Notes under the pieces: generated by a model
Databases searched by the model: none
What the model was told of the DNA's origin: nothing
Seen by the model: the letters and a program-made list of their open reading frames with translations, nothing else
Shown here: one piece after another, positions 10,508-19,381 of the stretch
Layout of the letters: each line of letters starts with the position of its first letter
How positions within the stretch are numbered: the first letter of the stretch is position 1
Source: Bradyrhizobium sp. sGM-13
GTDB lineage: Bacteria; Pseudomonadota; Alphaproteobacteria; Rhizobiales; Xanthobacteraceae
Length of the DNA: 64,000 nucleotides
Direction of reading: 5' to 3'
Assembly: GCF_018398875.1 (NCBI RefSeq)
Contig: NZ_JAGWDK010000006.1
Location: 1-64,000 of the forward strand
Made by a program: the position numbers and the translations under genes

Positions 10508-11072
10508 GACTGATTTGCCGCGCACGCAAGCGCAATCATGCAACGACCTGGGACAAGATAACCCGACGGGCAAATCACTTCTGATTTTCAGAAATGGTGT
10601 CAAGCCCGGGAATCAAAAATATTTCGCTTCACGCGAGAGGCAAATCAGCCGCATATTTCCGCCCGTCTCACCCAATTGAGGGGCGCTCGCGATCGTCACG
10701 AACGTGCGGTGAGATGCGATGGACGTGGATGGCGCACAAGACGTAGGCGCCTGACGCGTACGGCGAAGTCGTGTGGTTCGGGCGCCGCGGTGCTGGCGTT
10801 AAGCTGCGTGAAACTATTTTGCGCAGCGACGGAGGCAAAAGAGCCGTTCTCCGGGAAGAGCACGAAGTAAGCCGTAAAGCCATTGCGCAGGGAAGGCCGG
10901 GATGCTCCCGCTATACCTGTATGCTCGTGTGCGCGTTCTTTATGCGCAATTGCACACGGGACCGCGGGTGCAGCAAGCACCCGGTCTTCCCTGCGCCCTC
11001 TGAGTGAGAGGGCGGGAAGTCGAGAGCAAAGCTCGGGCAGATGATGCCGCGAGATCGCGAAAGCTTATCTGC
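10508..11072. repeat. Intergenic region with a 112-nt imperfect stem-loop element
   Basis: No gene is supported. The centre of interest is a long stem whose arms lie at about 10885-10906 and 10975-10996 (GCAGGGAAGGCCGGG against CCGGTCTTCCCTGC) and whose loop contains a second hairpin, GTGTGC (10928-10933) against GCACAC (about 10952-10957). From memory, similar sequence is widespread in Bradyrhizobium and Rhodopseudomonas intergenic regions and gives rise to spurious short protein predictions, so short frames here (10485-10679, 10676-10870, 10771-11007) are not annotated. Confidence 0.6.
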
Positions 11073-11147
11073 GTAGGATGGGTAGAGCGAAGCGAAACTC
11101 ATCGTCACGTGCATCGGCATTGATGGGTATCGCTCCACCCATCCTAC
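11073..11147. repeat. Dispersed inverted repeat, family B copy 1
   Basis: A 75-bp element with perfect 11-bp terminal inverted repeats GTAGGATGGGT (11073-11083) and ACCCATCCTAC (11137-11147), and the inner words AGAGCGAAGCGAA and TGATGGGTATCGCT. A second full copy lies at 54960-55037 and a half copy at 56665-56696. Confidence 0.85.
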
Positions 11148-11194
11148 GGGACTGGTTTTGCAACGTGTACGTACGCTCATACGGTCGTCTACCC

Positions 11195-12580
11195 TCACTC
11201 CCGCACGCGCGTCAGCAGCGCCAGGCCGGCAGCGAAGAACACCACCAGCAGCGCCATGCCGGCTTTCTGGCTCGCGGTAACATAGGTGATCGCGCCGATC
11301 AGGAGCGGGCCGATGAACGACGTCACCTTCCCGGTCAGCGCGAACAGTCCGAAATATTGCGCGATACGATCCTTCGGCGCGAGGCGTATCAGCAGCGTGC
11401 GCGACGCCGCCTGCAGCGGACCGCCGGCCGCGCCGATCAGGCATCCGAGCACGAGATAGGCGCGCTCGGCGGCGCCGGAAAACAGCGCGCCGCCCGGCGC
11501 CGGCGGCGCGACCTTCACGAACAGGATCGAGTCCTTGTCGACCAGCAAAATCGTGCCCAGCGCAAGCAGCAGGATCAGCAGGCTGCCGGCGATGACGCGC
11601 TTGGGTCCGAGTTTGTCGTCGAGCTTGCCGCCGAGCCACGCCCCGAATGTGCCGGCGATTGCCAGCAGAATTCCAAACGTGCCGATCTGGATCGTATGCC
11701 AGCCGAAAGTGCCGGCGGCGTAGATGCCCCCGAACGTAAACAGCGACACCAGCCCGTCGGTATAGATCATGTTGGCGAGCAGGAATGTCGCCACCGATTT
11801 CCGCTTCGGCAGTTCGCCGAGCGTTCGCTTCAGTCCGCTCAATCCTTCACGTATCGCCTCGCGGATCGGGCGCTTGGCCGGGTAATCCGGCGTCAGCAGA
11901 AACATCGGCAACACGAAGATGATGAACCAGATGCCGGTCAGCGGGCCGGTGATGCGATCGCCCTGGTGGGATACGGGATCGAGACCAAACAGCGGCGCCA
12001 GGCCGAAAAGTGTACGCCCGGTGTCGGGGTTAGCCGCCAGAAAGCCGAGCACCAGGATGAGGCTGAGGATGCCGCCAATATAGCCGGTGGCCCATCCGGT
12101 GCCGGACAACCGCCCGATTCGATCCGGCGGCACCAGCGTCGGCATCATCGCGTTATTGAAGACCGTGGCGAATTCGACGCCGACGCTCGCGATCGCATAG
12201 GCGAGCAGCAGCGGCGCGATGATGCTGGGGTCACCGGGCTTTCCGAACCACATCAGGCAGGCGCCGATCACCAGCAGCGAGCCGAAGCCGGCGATCCACG
12301 GCTTGCGGCGGCCGCTGGCGTCGGCGATCGCACCCAGCACCGGCGACAGCAGCGCGATCATCAGGCCGGCGGCCGCGGTGGCAAATCCCCACAGCGCCTG
12401 TCCCCGCTCCGGATCCGGCGCGACGAAGCCCGCGAAATAGGGTGCAAATACAAACGTGGTGATCAGCGTGAAATAAGGCTGCGCGGCCCAGTCGAAGAAG
12501 ATCCAGCTCACGACGGCGGCGCGGCGCGGATATGCCTGCGGAATCTCGGCGCCAACTGCCTCGGAAGCGATCACCGCCAT
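11195..12580 (-). CDS. MFS transporter, UMF1/Atg22-like
   Basis: About 461 residues with some twelve hydrophobic helices, an integral inner-membrane protein. The opening RRAAVVSWIFFDWAAQPYFTLI resembles the UMF1-family signature (a DWA motif just before the first helix), and GAWLGGKLDDKLGPKRVI matches the MFS loop motif. Substrate is unknown. The frame is open to 12715, but Met at 12580 has AGGAAA upstream and gives the usual N-terminus. It is divergent from gamma-glutamyltransferase (128-bp gap), which hints at a shared theme such as export or peptide salvage, but this is only positional. Confidence 0.88.
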   Translation of the reverse strand: MAVIASEAVGAEIPQAYPRRAAVVSWIFFDWAAQPYFTLITTFVFAPYFAGFVAPDPERGQALWGFATAAAGLMIALLSPVLGAIADASGRRKPWIAGFGSLLVIGACLMWFGKPGDPSIIAPLLLAYAIASVGVEFATVFNNAMMPTLVPPDRIGRLSGTGWATGYIGGILSLILVLGFLAANPDTGRTLFGLAPLFGLDPVSHQGDRITGPLTGIWFIIFVLPMFLLTPDYPAKRPIREAIREGLSGLKRTLGELPKRKSVATFLLANMIYTDGLVSLFTFGGIYAAGTFGWHTIQIGTFGILLAIAGTFGAWLGGKLDDKLGPKRVIAGSLLILLLALGTILLVDKDSILFVKVAPPAPGGALFSGAAERAYLVLGCLIGAAGGPLQAASRTLLIRLAPKDRIAQYFGLFALTGKVTSFIGPLLIGAITYVTASQKAGMALLVVFFAAGLALLTRVRE

Positions 12581-12708
12581 GTCGGATATTTCCTTCAAAA
12601 GTCTCGCGAAGCGTTTTGCGTGCCGAAACCGAACCCATATAGCATGCGTCACCAACGCTGGCGCTGTTGCCCACGCGCCACACAGGCTCAAACTGCGGCG
12701 GATTTTCG

Positions 12709-14454
12709 ATGACAATCTTTCAGATCAGCCGGCGCAAGGCGATTGCCGCAATCGTGCTGGCATTCGCCTGCGGCACGACCGCCTTTGCGCAGGATCGGCG
12801 AGGCTTCCATTCGTCCCTCGACCTCTCCGCCGTTCGCTCCATTCCAGCCGAACACGGCATGGTGGTCGCCCAGGAAAGGATCGCGGCGGAAGTCGGCGCC
12901 GATATCCTCCGGCAGGGTGGCAACGCGGTTGATGCCGCAGTCGCCACCGGCTTTGCGCTTGCCGTCACCTATCCGCGCGCCGGGAACATCGGCGGCGGCG
13001 GCTTCATGGTGATCCATTCAGCCGAGCGCAATGAAGACGTCGCCATCGACTATCGCGAGACCGCACCGGCCGCGACCACGCGCGATATCTTTCTGGGACC
13101 GGACGGCAAGCCCGATACCGACAAGTCGCGCAATTCCGCGCTTGGTATCGGCGTGCCCGGCACGGTGGCCGGACTGGCACTGGCGCTGGAGAAATACGGC
13201 TCCGGCCGCTTCACGCTCGCGCAAATCCTCAAGCCCGCCATCGAGCTCGCACGAGACGGTTTCGTGATCGCCGACGACACCGCCGACACGCTACCGGACA
13301 TGTATCGCCGGATGGCGCGCTGGCCGAACCCGGCCAAGGCGTTCTCCCGTGACGACGGCACGGCGCTGCGGGAGGGCGACCGTCTGGTTCAGGCCGATCT
13401 CGCGGCAACGCTGTCGGCGATTGCCGAGCAGGGACCGCGTGGATTTTACCAAGGGCCGGTCGCCGAACGGCTGGCAAAAGCCGTCCGCGATGCCGGCGGC
13501 ATCATGACGGCGGACGATCTCAAATCCTACGAGGCGGTGATCCGCGGTCCCGTGCGCGGCAGTTATCGCGGCTACGAGATCGTGTCGATGCCGCTGCCCT
13601 CGTCCGGCGGCACGGTGCTCCTGGAGGCGCTGAACATTCTCGAAGGGTTTGCGATGGCGGACATGAAGCAGGGCTCGGCGCCCTCATTGCATGTCATGAT
13701 CGAGGCCATGAAGCGCGCTTACGCCGACCGGGCGCGCTATCTCGGCGATCCCGCCTTCGTCAATGCGCCGGCGAATATCCTGATCGCGAAGGATTACGCG
13801 GCGAAGCAACGCGCCAGCATCGACATTGCGCGCGCTACGCCCGCCGAGGCGTTATCCGCGAGCTTGCCGCGCGAGGGCAGCAATACCACGCATTATTCCG
13901 TCGTTGATGCCGGCGGCAATGCCGTCAGCAACACCTATACGCTGAATTTTTCCTATGGCGTCGGCCTCGTCGCCGATGGCACCGGCGTGCTGCTTAACAA
14001 CGAACTCGACGACTTCACCGCAGCACCCGGCGCGGCGAACGCGTTCGGCCTGGTCGGCTTCGAGGCCAATTTGCCGGGCCCAGGCAAAAGGCCGCTGTCG
14101 TCGATGTCGCCCACGATCGTGCTGAAGGACGGCAAGCCGGTGCTGGTGACGGGTTCGCCGGGCGGCAGCCGCATCATTTCAGCCGTGCTGCAGGTCGTGG
14201 TCAACGTGCTCGATTACAAGATGGACGTCGCCACCGCCGTGGCCGCACCCCGGCTGCACCATCAATGGATGCCGGACGTGGTGCGCGTGGAGCGCGGTTT
14301 TCCGCAGGAAACGTTGGATGCGCTAAAGGAGAAGGGCCATCAGGTGATCGAGCCGCTCGGCCAGACCTCGGCCAATTCGATCGCGGTCACGCCCGACGGC
14401 CTGCTCGGCGCCCCCGATCCGCGGACGAGAGGGGCGGCGGCAGTGGGGCATTAA
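12709..14454 (+). CDS. ggt: Gamma-glutamyltransferase
   Basis: A 581-residue periplasmic Ntn-hydrolase that cleaves and transfers the gamma-glutamyl group of glutathione. The signal peptide is MTIFQISRRKAIAAIVLAFA, ending near TAFAQD. The large subunit carries GGNAVDAAVATGFALAV and YRETAP. Autocleavage should occur before Thr393 in NTTHYSVVDAGGN, which becomes the small-subunit nucleophile, and the later GSPGGSRIIS loop is also present. ATG 12709 starts the signal peptide; the longer frame from 12667 is not needed. No terminator is obvious after the stop. Confidence 0.96.
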   Translation: MTIFQISRRKAIAAIVLAFACGTTAFAQDRRGFHSSLDLSAVRSIPAEHGMVVAQERIAAEVGADILRQGGNAVDAAVATGFALAVTYPRAGNIGGGGFMVIHSAERNEDVAIDYRETAPAATTRDIFLGPDGKPDTDKSRNSALGIGVPGTVAGLALALEKYGSGRFTLAQILKPAIELARDGFVIADDTADTLPDMYRRMARWPNPAKAFSRDDGTALREGDRLVQADLAATLSAIAEQGPRGFYQGPVAERLAKAVRDAGGIMTADDLKSYEAVIRGPVRGSYRGYEIVSMPLPSSGGTVLLEALNILEGFAMADMKQGSAPSLHVMIEAMKRAYADRARYLGDPAFVNAPANILIAKDYAAKQRASIDIARATPAEALSASLPREGSNTTHYSVVDAGGNAVSNTYTLNFSYGVGLVADGTGVLLNNELDDFTAAPGAANAFGLVGFEANLPGPGKRPLSSMSPTIVLKDGKPVLVTGSPGGSRIISAVLQVVVNVLDYKMDVATAVAAPRLHHQWMPDVVRVERGFPQETLDALKEKGHQVIEPLGQTSANSIAVTPDGLLGAPDPRTRGAAAVGH

Positions 14455-14486
14455 GAACGATACGGCAGGAACCGATGTGCACACAT

Positions 14487-14566
14487 GAGGGACGCTGGCT
14501 TTTAAGGGAGGCACTGGCGGATGGGTTCACTCCCCCTTGCGGGAGCCCGGGCAGTATGCGTCCCTC
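14487..14566 (+). promoter_or_regulatory. Inverted repeats in the leader of the SDR gene
   Basis: GAGGGACGC (14487-14495) and GCGTCCCTC (14558-14566) are perfect reverse complements enclosing an inner hairpin CTCCC/GGGAG at about 14530-14545. It lies 33 bp before the SDR start and could be the ggt transcript end or an SDR leader structure. Confidence 0.35.
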
Positions 14567-14599
14567 ACGTAGTATGCTTCCTTCGCAGGAGATTTTCAG

Positions 14600-15496
14600 A
14601 TGACATCCCTCAAAGGCAAGACGTTGTTCATCTCCGGCGCCAGTCGCGGCATTGGGCTGGCGATCGCGCTTCGCGCCGCGCGTGACGGTGCCAATATCGC
14701 GATTGCGGCGAAGACCGCCGAGCCGCATCCGAAACTCAAGGGCACGATCTACACCGCGGCGGAAGAAATTAGCGCCGCCGGCGGCAAGGCGCTGCCGGTG
14801 CTGTGCGATATCCGCGACGAGGCGCAGGTGATGGCGGCGATCGAGCAGACCGTCGCCGAATTCGGCGGCATCGATATCTGCGTCAACAACGCCAGCGCCA
14901 TCAGCCTGACCAACTCGCAAGCAACCGACATGAAGCGGTTCGACCTGATGATGGGAATCAACACCCGCGGCACGTTCATGGTGTCGAAATACTGCATTCC
15001 GCATCTGAAGAAGGCGGAAAACCCGCACATCTTGATGCTGTCGCCGCCGCTCGACATGAAGGCGAAATGGTTCGAGCATTCCACCGCCTACACGATGGCG
15101 AAGTTCGGCATGAGCATGTGCGTGCTGGGCTTGTCGGGTGAGTTGAAATCTGCCGGCGTCGCCGTCAACGCGCTATGGCCGCGCACCACCATCGCCACTG
15201 CCGCGGTCGGCAACCTGCTCGGTGGCGAAGCGATGATGCGCGCCAGCCGCACGCCCGAGATCATGGGCGACGCCGCGCACGCGATCCTGACCAGGCCGGC
15301 GCGGGAATTCACCGGACAGTTCTGCATCGACGACAAGGTGCTGTACGCCTCCGGCGTCAGGGATTTCGAGCGCTACCGCGTGGATCGGTCCGTGCCGCTG
15401 ATGTCGGATTTCTTCGTCCCCGACGACGACGTGCCGCCGCCCGGCGTCTCGGTGCAGGCGCTGCCCTCGGTCGGCGCCGCGCAGACGTCGCGCTAG
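14600..15496 (+). CDS. SDR oxidoreductase, HSDL2-like
   Basis: A 298-residue short-chain dehydrogenase/reductase with the cofactor loop SGASRGIGLAIA near residues 11-22, VNNASAIS, and catalytic Tyr164/Lys168 in YTMAKFG. The ILMLSPPLDMKAKWF stretch and overall length resemble hydroxysteroid dehydrogenase-like 2 proteins, without the C-terminal SCP2 domain found in the animal protein. The substrate is unknown, probably a fatty-acyl or ketone compound. The ATG is preceded by CAGGAG at 9 bp. It is convergent with the GST gene, whose stop is 24 bp away. Confidence 0.9.
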   Translation: MTSLKGKTLFISGASRGIGLAIALRAARDGANIAIAAKTAEPHPKLKGTIYTAAEEISAAGGKALPVLCDIRDEAQVMAAIEQTVAEFGGIDICVNNASAISLTNSQATDMKRFDLMMGINTRGTFMVSKYCIPHLKKAENPHILMLSPPLDMKAKWFEHSTAYTMAKFGMSMCVLGLSGELKSAGVAVNALWPRTTIATAAVGNLLGGEAMMRASRTPEIMGDAAHAILTRPAREFTGQFCIDDKVLYASGVRDFERYRVDRSVPLMSDFFVPDDDVPPPGVSVQALPSVGAAQTSR

Positions 15497-15520
15497 GCTG
15501 ACAACAATGACGAGGAGATG

Positions 15521-16186
15521 TCACCGCCCGACCACATACGGCCCGCCCTTCTCCAGCGCGCGCGCATAGGCCGGCCGCGCGTGGATGCGTTCGAGAAACG
15601 CCATGGCTTTGGGATGGCCCTGCTCCAGCCCGCCGCGCGCCGCGGCGGCTTCCAGGGGAAAGCTCATCTGGATATCGGCGGCGGTGAATTCATTGCCGGC
15701 GAACCATTCGCTCTTGCCAAGCTCGCTCTCCCAGTAATCCATGTGCTGCTTGAGCTGCGGATTAACCAGGGTAGTCAGCGCCGTGTTAGAGACCTTGCGC
15801 ACCAGCGGCCGCAGCAGCGCAGGCGCGCGCTTCGGCATCAGCGTGAACAGCAGCTTCAAAAGCAGCGGCGACATCGCGGAGCCTTCCGCATAGTGCAGCC
15901 AATAGGTGTAGCGCAGCCGCTCAGGCGTGTTCGGCGGCGGGATCAGGCGGCCGTTGCCGTAGGTGCCGACGATGTATTCGCATATCGCTCCGGACTCGGC
16001 GATCGTATTGCCGTTGTCGGTGATGACGGGCGATTTGCCGAGCGGGTGAATGGCGCGCAGTTCCTTCGGCGCGCGCATGTCCGGCTGGCGCTGATAGCGG
16101 ACGATCTCGTAAGCGACGCCGAGCTCTTCGAGAAGCCAGAGCACGCGCTGGGAGCGTGAGTTGTTGAGATGATGAACCGTCAGCAT
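15521..16186 (-). CDS. Glutathione S-transferase
   Basis: 221 residues with an N-terminal thioredoxin fold (residues 1-80, MLTVHHLNNSRSQRVLWLLEEL) and an all-helical C-terminal domain. The glutathione-binding stretch GKSPVITD...IAESGAI is present. It should be a cytoplasmic conjugating or detoxifying enzyme; the substrate is unknown. Divergent from the DUF2239 gene across a 149-bp region that holds a repeated operator-like word, so the two genes may respond to one regulator. Confidence 0.92.
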   Translation of the reverse strand: MLTVHHLNNSRSQRVLWLLEELGVAYEIVRYQRQPDMRAPKELRAIHPLGKSPVITDNGNTIAESGAICEYIVGTYGNGRLIPPPNTPERLRYTYWLHYAEGSAMSPLLLKLLFTLMPKRAPALLRPLVRKVSNTALTTLVNPQLKQHMDYWESELGKSEWFAGNEFTAADIQMSFPLEAAAARGGLEQGHPKAMAFLERIHARPAYARALEKGGPYVVGR

Positions 16187-16264
16187 GGCGTCCCCCCTGG
16201 AGTTGGCGTGGCGTTGGTGCCAGCCGGGGGATGGAAAGTCGAGACGGCCCGAGCCAGGTCATAT

Positions 16265-16300
16265 TTTATCCGGGGGATATTGACTCTAAATTTATCCGGG
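16265..16300. promoter_or_regulatory. Direct repeat TTTATCCGGG in the GST/DUF2239 divergent promoter
   Basis: TTTATCCGGG occurs at 16265-16274 and again at 16291-16300, 26 bp apart. The second copy extends to the near-palindrome TTTATCCGGGTAAA. A possible -35 box TTGACT (16280-16285) lies between them, with an AT-rich -10 region at about 16301-16308. This is a good operator candidate for repression of one or both divergent genes. Confidence 0.6.
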
Positions 16301-16335
16301 TAAATATAGCGCACTGAAGATCCAGAGTATCTCCA

Positions 16336-16947
16336 ATGGCTGACCCGTCTCGCCCCCTGTTCACAGCCTTCATCGGCCCGCAACGCCTGGCGGCCGGTCC
16401 GCTCGCCGAGGTCGCGCTGGCGGTCATGCAGGCTTCCCGCAGGCCTGCCGTGCTGCCGATCATCATATTCAACGACGCGACTGGCCAACCGATCGATCTC
16501 GACCTTCGCGGGACCGAGGGCGACGTTATTGCCCGCCTGCCGCAACTGGCCTCGCCTCCGGAAGTCGAGGCCGACGAGGCTGCTGCGGCGACTGAGCCGC
16601 GCGGACGGGGGCGGCCCAAGCTCGGCGTGGTCGCGCGCGAGGTGACGCTGTTGCCGCGCCATTGGGAATGGCTCGGGGCGCAGCCCGGCGGCGCGTCGGT
16701 GGCGTTGCGCAAGCTCGTCGACGAGGCGCGCCGCGCCAATGGCGATGCGGATCGCGCCCGCGCAGCAAGGGACGCCGCCTATCGCTTCATGTCGGTGATG
16801 GCCGGCAATCTCGCCGGCTTCGAGGAAGCCTCGCGGGCGTTGTTCGCCGATGACCGGCGGCGCTTCGTCGCTCTCGTCGCCGGCTGGCCCGACGATATCC
16901 GCGACCACGTCGTCAAGCTCGCCTTCAGCGATCGCGCCGAGCCATAG
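16336..16947 (+). CDS. DUF2239 family protein
   Basis: A 203-residue protein of unknown function matching DUF2239 from the pattern TAFIGPQRLAAG, the GRGRPKLGVVAREVTLLPRHWEWL block near residue 95 and the C-terminal DRRRFVALVAGWPDDIRDHV. The central basic GRGRPKLG segment looks like an AT-hook, but DNA binding is not shown. It is probably cytoplasmic: no signal peptide or membrane helix is seen. It is followed 37 bp later by the isomerase-like gene and may be co-transcribed with it. Confidence 0.85.
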   Translation: MADPSRPLFTAFIGPQRLAAGPLAEVALAVMQASRRPAVLPIIIFNDATGQPIDLDLRGTEGDVIARLPQLASPPEVEADEAAAATEPRGRGRPKLGVVAREVTLLPRHWEWLGAQPGGASVALRKLVDEARRANGDADRARAARDAAYRFMSVMAGNLAGFEEASRALFADDRRRFVALVAGWPDDIRDHVVKLAFSDRAEP

Positions 16948-16984
16948 GCGCGGTCACAATGCGCCAAAACATAAGGAGACTGCC

Positions 16985-17590
16985 GTGAGCTCAAATCCGC
17001 AATTCCTGTTCGATTTCGGCAGCCCCAACGCCTTCCTCAGCCATGAAGCGATTCCGGCGATCGAAAAACGTACCGGCGTCAGGTTCGAGTACGTGCCGAT
17101 CCTGCTCGGCGGCATCTTCAAGGCCACCAACAACAAGTCGCCTGCCGAAACGCTCGCCGGCATCAAGAACAAGCGCGAATTCCACGCGCTGGAAACCGAA
17201 CGCTTCGTGAAGCGCTTTGGGGTCAAGCCCTACGTCTGGAACCCGTTCTTCCCGGTCAACACGCTGAACCTGATGCGCGCGGCGGTGGCAGCCCAGTTCG
17301 AGGGCGTGTTCGAGAAATATGTCGATGCTGCCTTCCACCACATGTGGGTCGAGCCAAAGAAGATGGATGATCCCGAAGTCGCAGCCAAGGCGCTGACCTT
17401 GTCCGGCCTAGATGCTGCCAAGCTGCTGGCGCGATCGCAGGATGCGGATGTAAAGGCCAGGCTGATCGAGAATACGCAAAACGCGGTCGACCGTGGCGCG
17501 TTCGGCTCTCCGACGTTCTTCGTGGGCAAGGAAATGTTCTTCGGCAAGGAGCAGCTTCGCGAAGTCGAGGAAATGATTTCGGGGAAGTAG
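16985..17590 (+). CDS. 2-hydroxychromene-2-carboxylate isomerase-like (DsbA family)
   Basis: A 201-residue thioredoxin-fold protein of the kappa-GST-like / HCCA isomerase group. The opening FLFDFGSPNAFLSHEAIP matches the family, with Ser in the glutathione-contact position rather than a CxxC. YVPILLGGIFKATNNKSP and the C-terminal GSPTFFVGKEMFFGKEQL are typical. The known reaction is glutathione-dependent isomerisation in naphthalene degradation, but the family is broad. GTG 16985 is chosen for the AAGGAGA upstream; a longer frame from 16850 overlaps DUF2239. Confidence 0.87.
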   Translation: MSSNPQFLFDFGSPNAFLSHEAIPAIEKRTGVRFEYVPILLGGIFKATNNKSPAETLAGIKNKREFHALETERFVKRFGVKPYVWNPFFPVNTLNLMRAAVAAQFEGVFEKYVDAAFHHMWVEPKKMDDPEVAAKALTLSGLDAAKLLARSQDADVKARLIENTQNAVDRGAFGSPTFFVGKEMFFGKEQLREVEEMISGK

Positions 17591-17613
17591 CTGCCCAGAT
17601 CAGACCACATGGT

Positions 17614-17706
17614 AGGCAAGCGAATGGTGAGTAGCGAATAGCGAATAGTTGGGAGTAGATTGCAGCCGGCACCTTCCTACTCGCCATTCGCTACTCGCTA
17701 TTCGCC
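17614..17706. repeat. Dispersed inverted repeat, family C copy 1
   Basis: About 93 bp built of the words GCGAATGGTGAGTAGCGAA on the left and CGCCATTCGCTACTCGCTA on the right, which form an imperfect inverted repeat around a short G/T-rich centre. It has the same building blocks as 30075-30134. It lies between two rightward genes. Confidence 0.8.
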
Positions 17707-17739
17707 GGTTCCAAAATCAACAATAAGGAAAGTTGATCC

Positions 17740-18663
17740 ATGCGTATTCTCGTGGTCGGGGCCGGCGCCATCGGCGGCTATTTCGGCGGCAGGCTGCTTC
17801 AGGCAGGAAACGACGTGACGTTCCTGGTCCGGCCGAAGCGCGCATCCGAACTCGCAAGCGCCGGTCTCGTCATCAAGAGCCCCGCCGGCGACGTGACGCT
17901 CGAGAACCCGCCGACCGTGCAGGCCGACAAACTCTCCGAGACATTCGACGTCGTGCTGTTGAGCTGCAAGGCGTTCGACCTGGAGGATGCGATCAAATCT
18001 TTTGCTCCTGCGATCGGGCCGCAATCCGCAATCATCCCGCTGCTCAACGGCATGCTGCACCTCAACGTGCTGGACAAGAAATTCGGGGCCGACCGCGTGC
18101 TCGGCGGTCTCTGCGCGATCGCGGTGACGCTCAACGAGGCCCGCGAGGTGGTCCAGCTCGCGCCGATGCAATCGCTAAATATTGGCGAGCGCGACGGCTC
18201 GATGTCGGAGCGGGTGCGTGCGATTGCAAAAGTATTCGACAGCGGCAAGTTCGGCGCCGCGGCCAGCGAACACATCATGCAGGACATGTGGGAGAAGTGG
18301 GTTTTCCTTGCTTCGCTCGCAGCCTCCACCTGCCTGATGCGCACCTCAGTCGGCAACATCCTGGCAGTCGCCGGCGGCAAGGATTTTCTGCTCGGCATGC
18401 TCGATGAATGCAGCGCGATTGCAAAGGCTTCAGGCTACGAGCCGACGGGACCATTCTTCCAGCGTACCAGCGGCCTGCTGACCACCGAGGGCTCGCCAAT
18501 GACCGCCTCGATGTTCCGCGATATCAAGGCGGGACTGCCGGTGGAAGCCGACCATGTGATCGGCGATCTCGTCGCACGCGCCGACGCGGCGAAGATTCCG
18601 GTGCCGAAGCTGCGCATCGCCTATACGCATCTTAAAGCATATGAGAAGCAGCGCTCAGCGTAG
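17740..18663 (+). CDS. panE: 2-dehydropantoate 2-reductase family (PanE/ApbA)
   Basis: A 307-residue NADPH-dependent ketopantoate reductase-like enzyme, the step to pantoate in coenzyme A synthesis. It has the N-terminal Rossmann motif ILVVGAGAIGGYFGG, the conserved Lys in SCKAFD (about residue 75), LLNGM near residue 104 and EKWVFLASLAAS in the C-terminal helical domain. AAGGAAAG lies upstream of the ATG. Alphaproteobacteria often carry several PanE paralogues, so the physiological substrate is not certain. A short palindrome follows the gene. Confidence 0.85.
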   Translation: MRILVVGAGAIGGYFGGRLLQAGNDVTFLVRPKRASELASAGLVIKSPAGDVTLENPPTVQADKLSETFDVVLLSCKAFDLEDAIKSFAPAIGPQSAIIPLLNGMLHLNVLDKKFGADRVLGGLCAIAVTLNEAREVVQLAPMQSLNIGERDGSMSERVRAIAKVFDSGKFGAAASEHIMQDMWEKWVFLASLAASTCLMRTSVGNILAVAGGKDFLLGMLDECSAIAKASGYEPTGPFFQRTSGLLTTEGSPMTASMFRDIKAGLPVEADHVIGDLVARADAAKIPVPKLRIAYTHLKAYEKQRSA

Positions 18664-18681
18664 TCATCCGACTTTATCTCG

Positions 18682-18707
18682 GTCGTCCGTGCGTTCGCAG
18701 GGACGAC
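18682..18707. repeat. Short family A-like palindrome between convergent genes
   Basis: GTCGTCC (18682-18688) and GGACGAC (18701-18707) enclose 12 bp that include GCGTTCGCAGG, the same words as the arms of the longer family A repeats. It sits between the panE stop and the cytochrome c stop and may serve as a two-way terminator. Confidence 0.65.
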
Positions 18708-18714
18708 GAGCCAC

Positions 18715-19293
18715 TCAGAGATGCGCGAGATAATGCGCCAGTGCCTCGATCTCTTCCTCGCTGAGGGAATAGGCGACGTCCGTCATCGCAGCCATCGCGC
18801 CGCCGGATCGCACTCCCGATTTGTACTCGCGCAGCGCTTTGACCAGGTATTCCTCGCGCTGGCCGGCGACGCGGGCGACCCCCTTGGTGCCGGCGTAGTT
18901 ATCGGTGTGACATGACGCGCAGCGCCGGCCAGCGGCCGCCTGCGCGCCCTTTTTGGAGAGATCGGGGTTTTCGTCGGGCTTGGGCGCTTTCGGCGGTTCG
19001 AGCGAGGCGTAGTAGGCGCCGAGATTGCGAATATCCTCATTATTGAGCTGTTCGACGATCGGCTGCATCTGCTCGTTCTTGCGGGTGCCGGCACGAAAGA
19101 ACACGAGTTGCCACTGAATGAATTGATCAGGCTGCGCCGCCAGCGAAGGAATGTTCTCGATCTGCGAAATGCCGCCCTCGCCATGACAACCGACGCACAG
19201 CTCGGCTTTCGCCTTGCCGGCGGCGATATCGGCGGCGCGGGCGAGCGGCACGCAAATAACGAGCGCCAGCAACCCCATCAATGCACTTCGCAT
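18715..19293 (-). CDS. Di-haem cytochrome c (c4-like)
   Basis: A 192-residue periplasmic protein with a signal peptide (MRSALMGLLALVICVPLARA) and two c-type haem-binding motifs, CVGCH at residues 33-37 and CASCH at 125-129, in two similar halves as in cytochrome c4. ATG 19293 has CGGAGAG upstream; the frame extends to 19356 without merit. It lies 88 bp downstream of the PQQ sugar dehydrogenase on the same strand, so it probably accepts electrons from that enzyme and passes them to the respiratory chain. Confidence 0.92.
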   Translation of the reverse strand: MRSALMGLLALVICVPLARAADIAAGKAKAELCVGCHGEGGISQIENIPSLAAQPDQFIQWQLVFFRAGTRKNEQMQPIVEQLNNEDIRNLGAYYASLEPPKAPKPDENPDLSKKGAQAAAGRRCASCHTDNYAGTKGVARVAGQREEYLVKALREYKSGVRSGGAMAAMTDVAYSLSEEEIEALAHYLAHL

Positions 19294-19381
19294 TTCAACT
19301 ACTCTCCGCCCTGTGCACCAAACAGCAAAGGCTGCGGCCACCCGTTCCCCAAGCAAACCACAGCCTCTGCCAGCTCAAATC

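Noticed and set aside
8750..10603. 617-residue leftward frame antisense to purH
   Set aside because: The rightward frame is unmistakable PurH; the antisense frame is Arg-, Gly- and Asp-rich low-complexity sequence typical of the opposite strand of GC-rich genes.
10485..11007. Short rightward frames downstream of purH
   Set aside because: They fall inside the stem-loop repeat region, lack ribosome binding sites, and resemble spurious proteins that come from repeats in this group.
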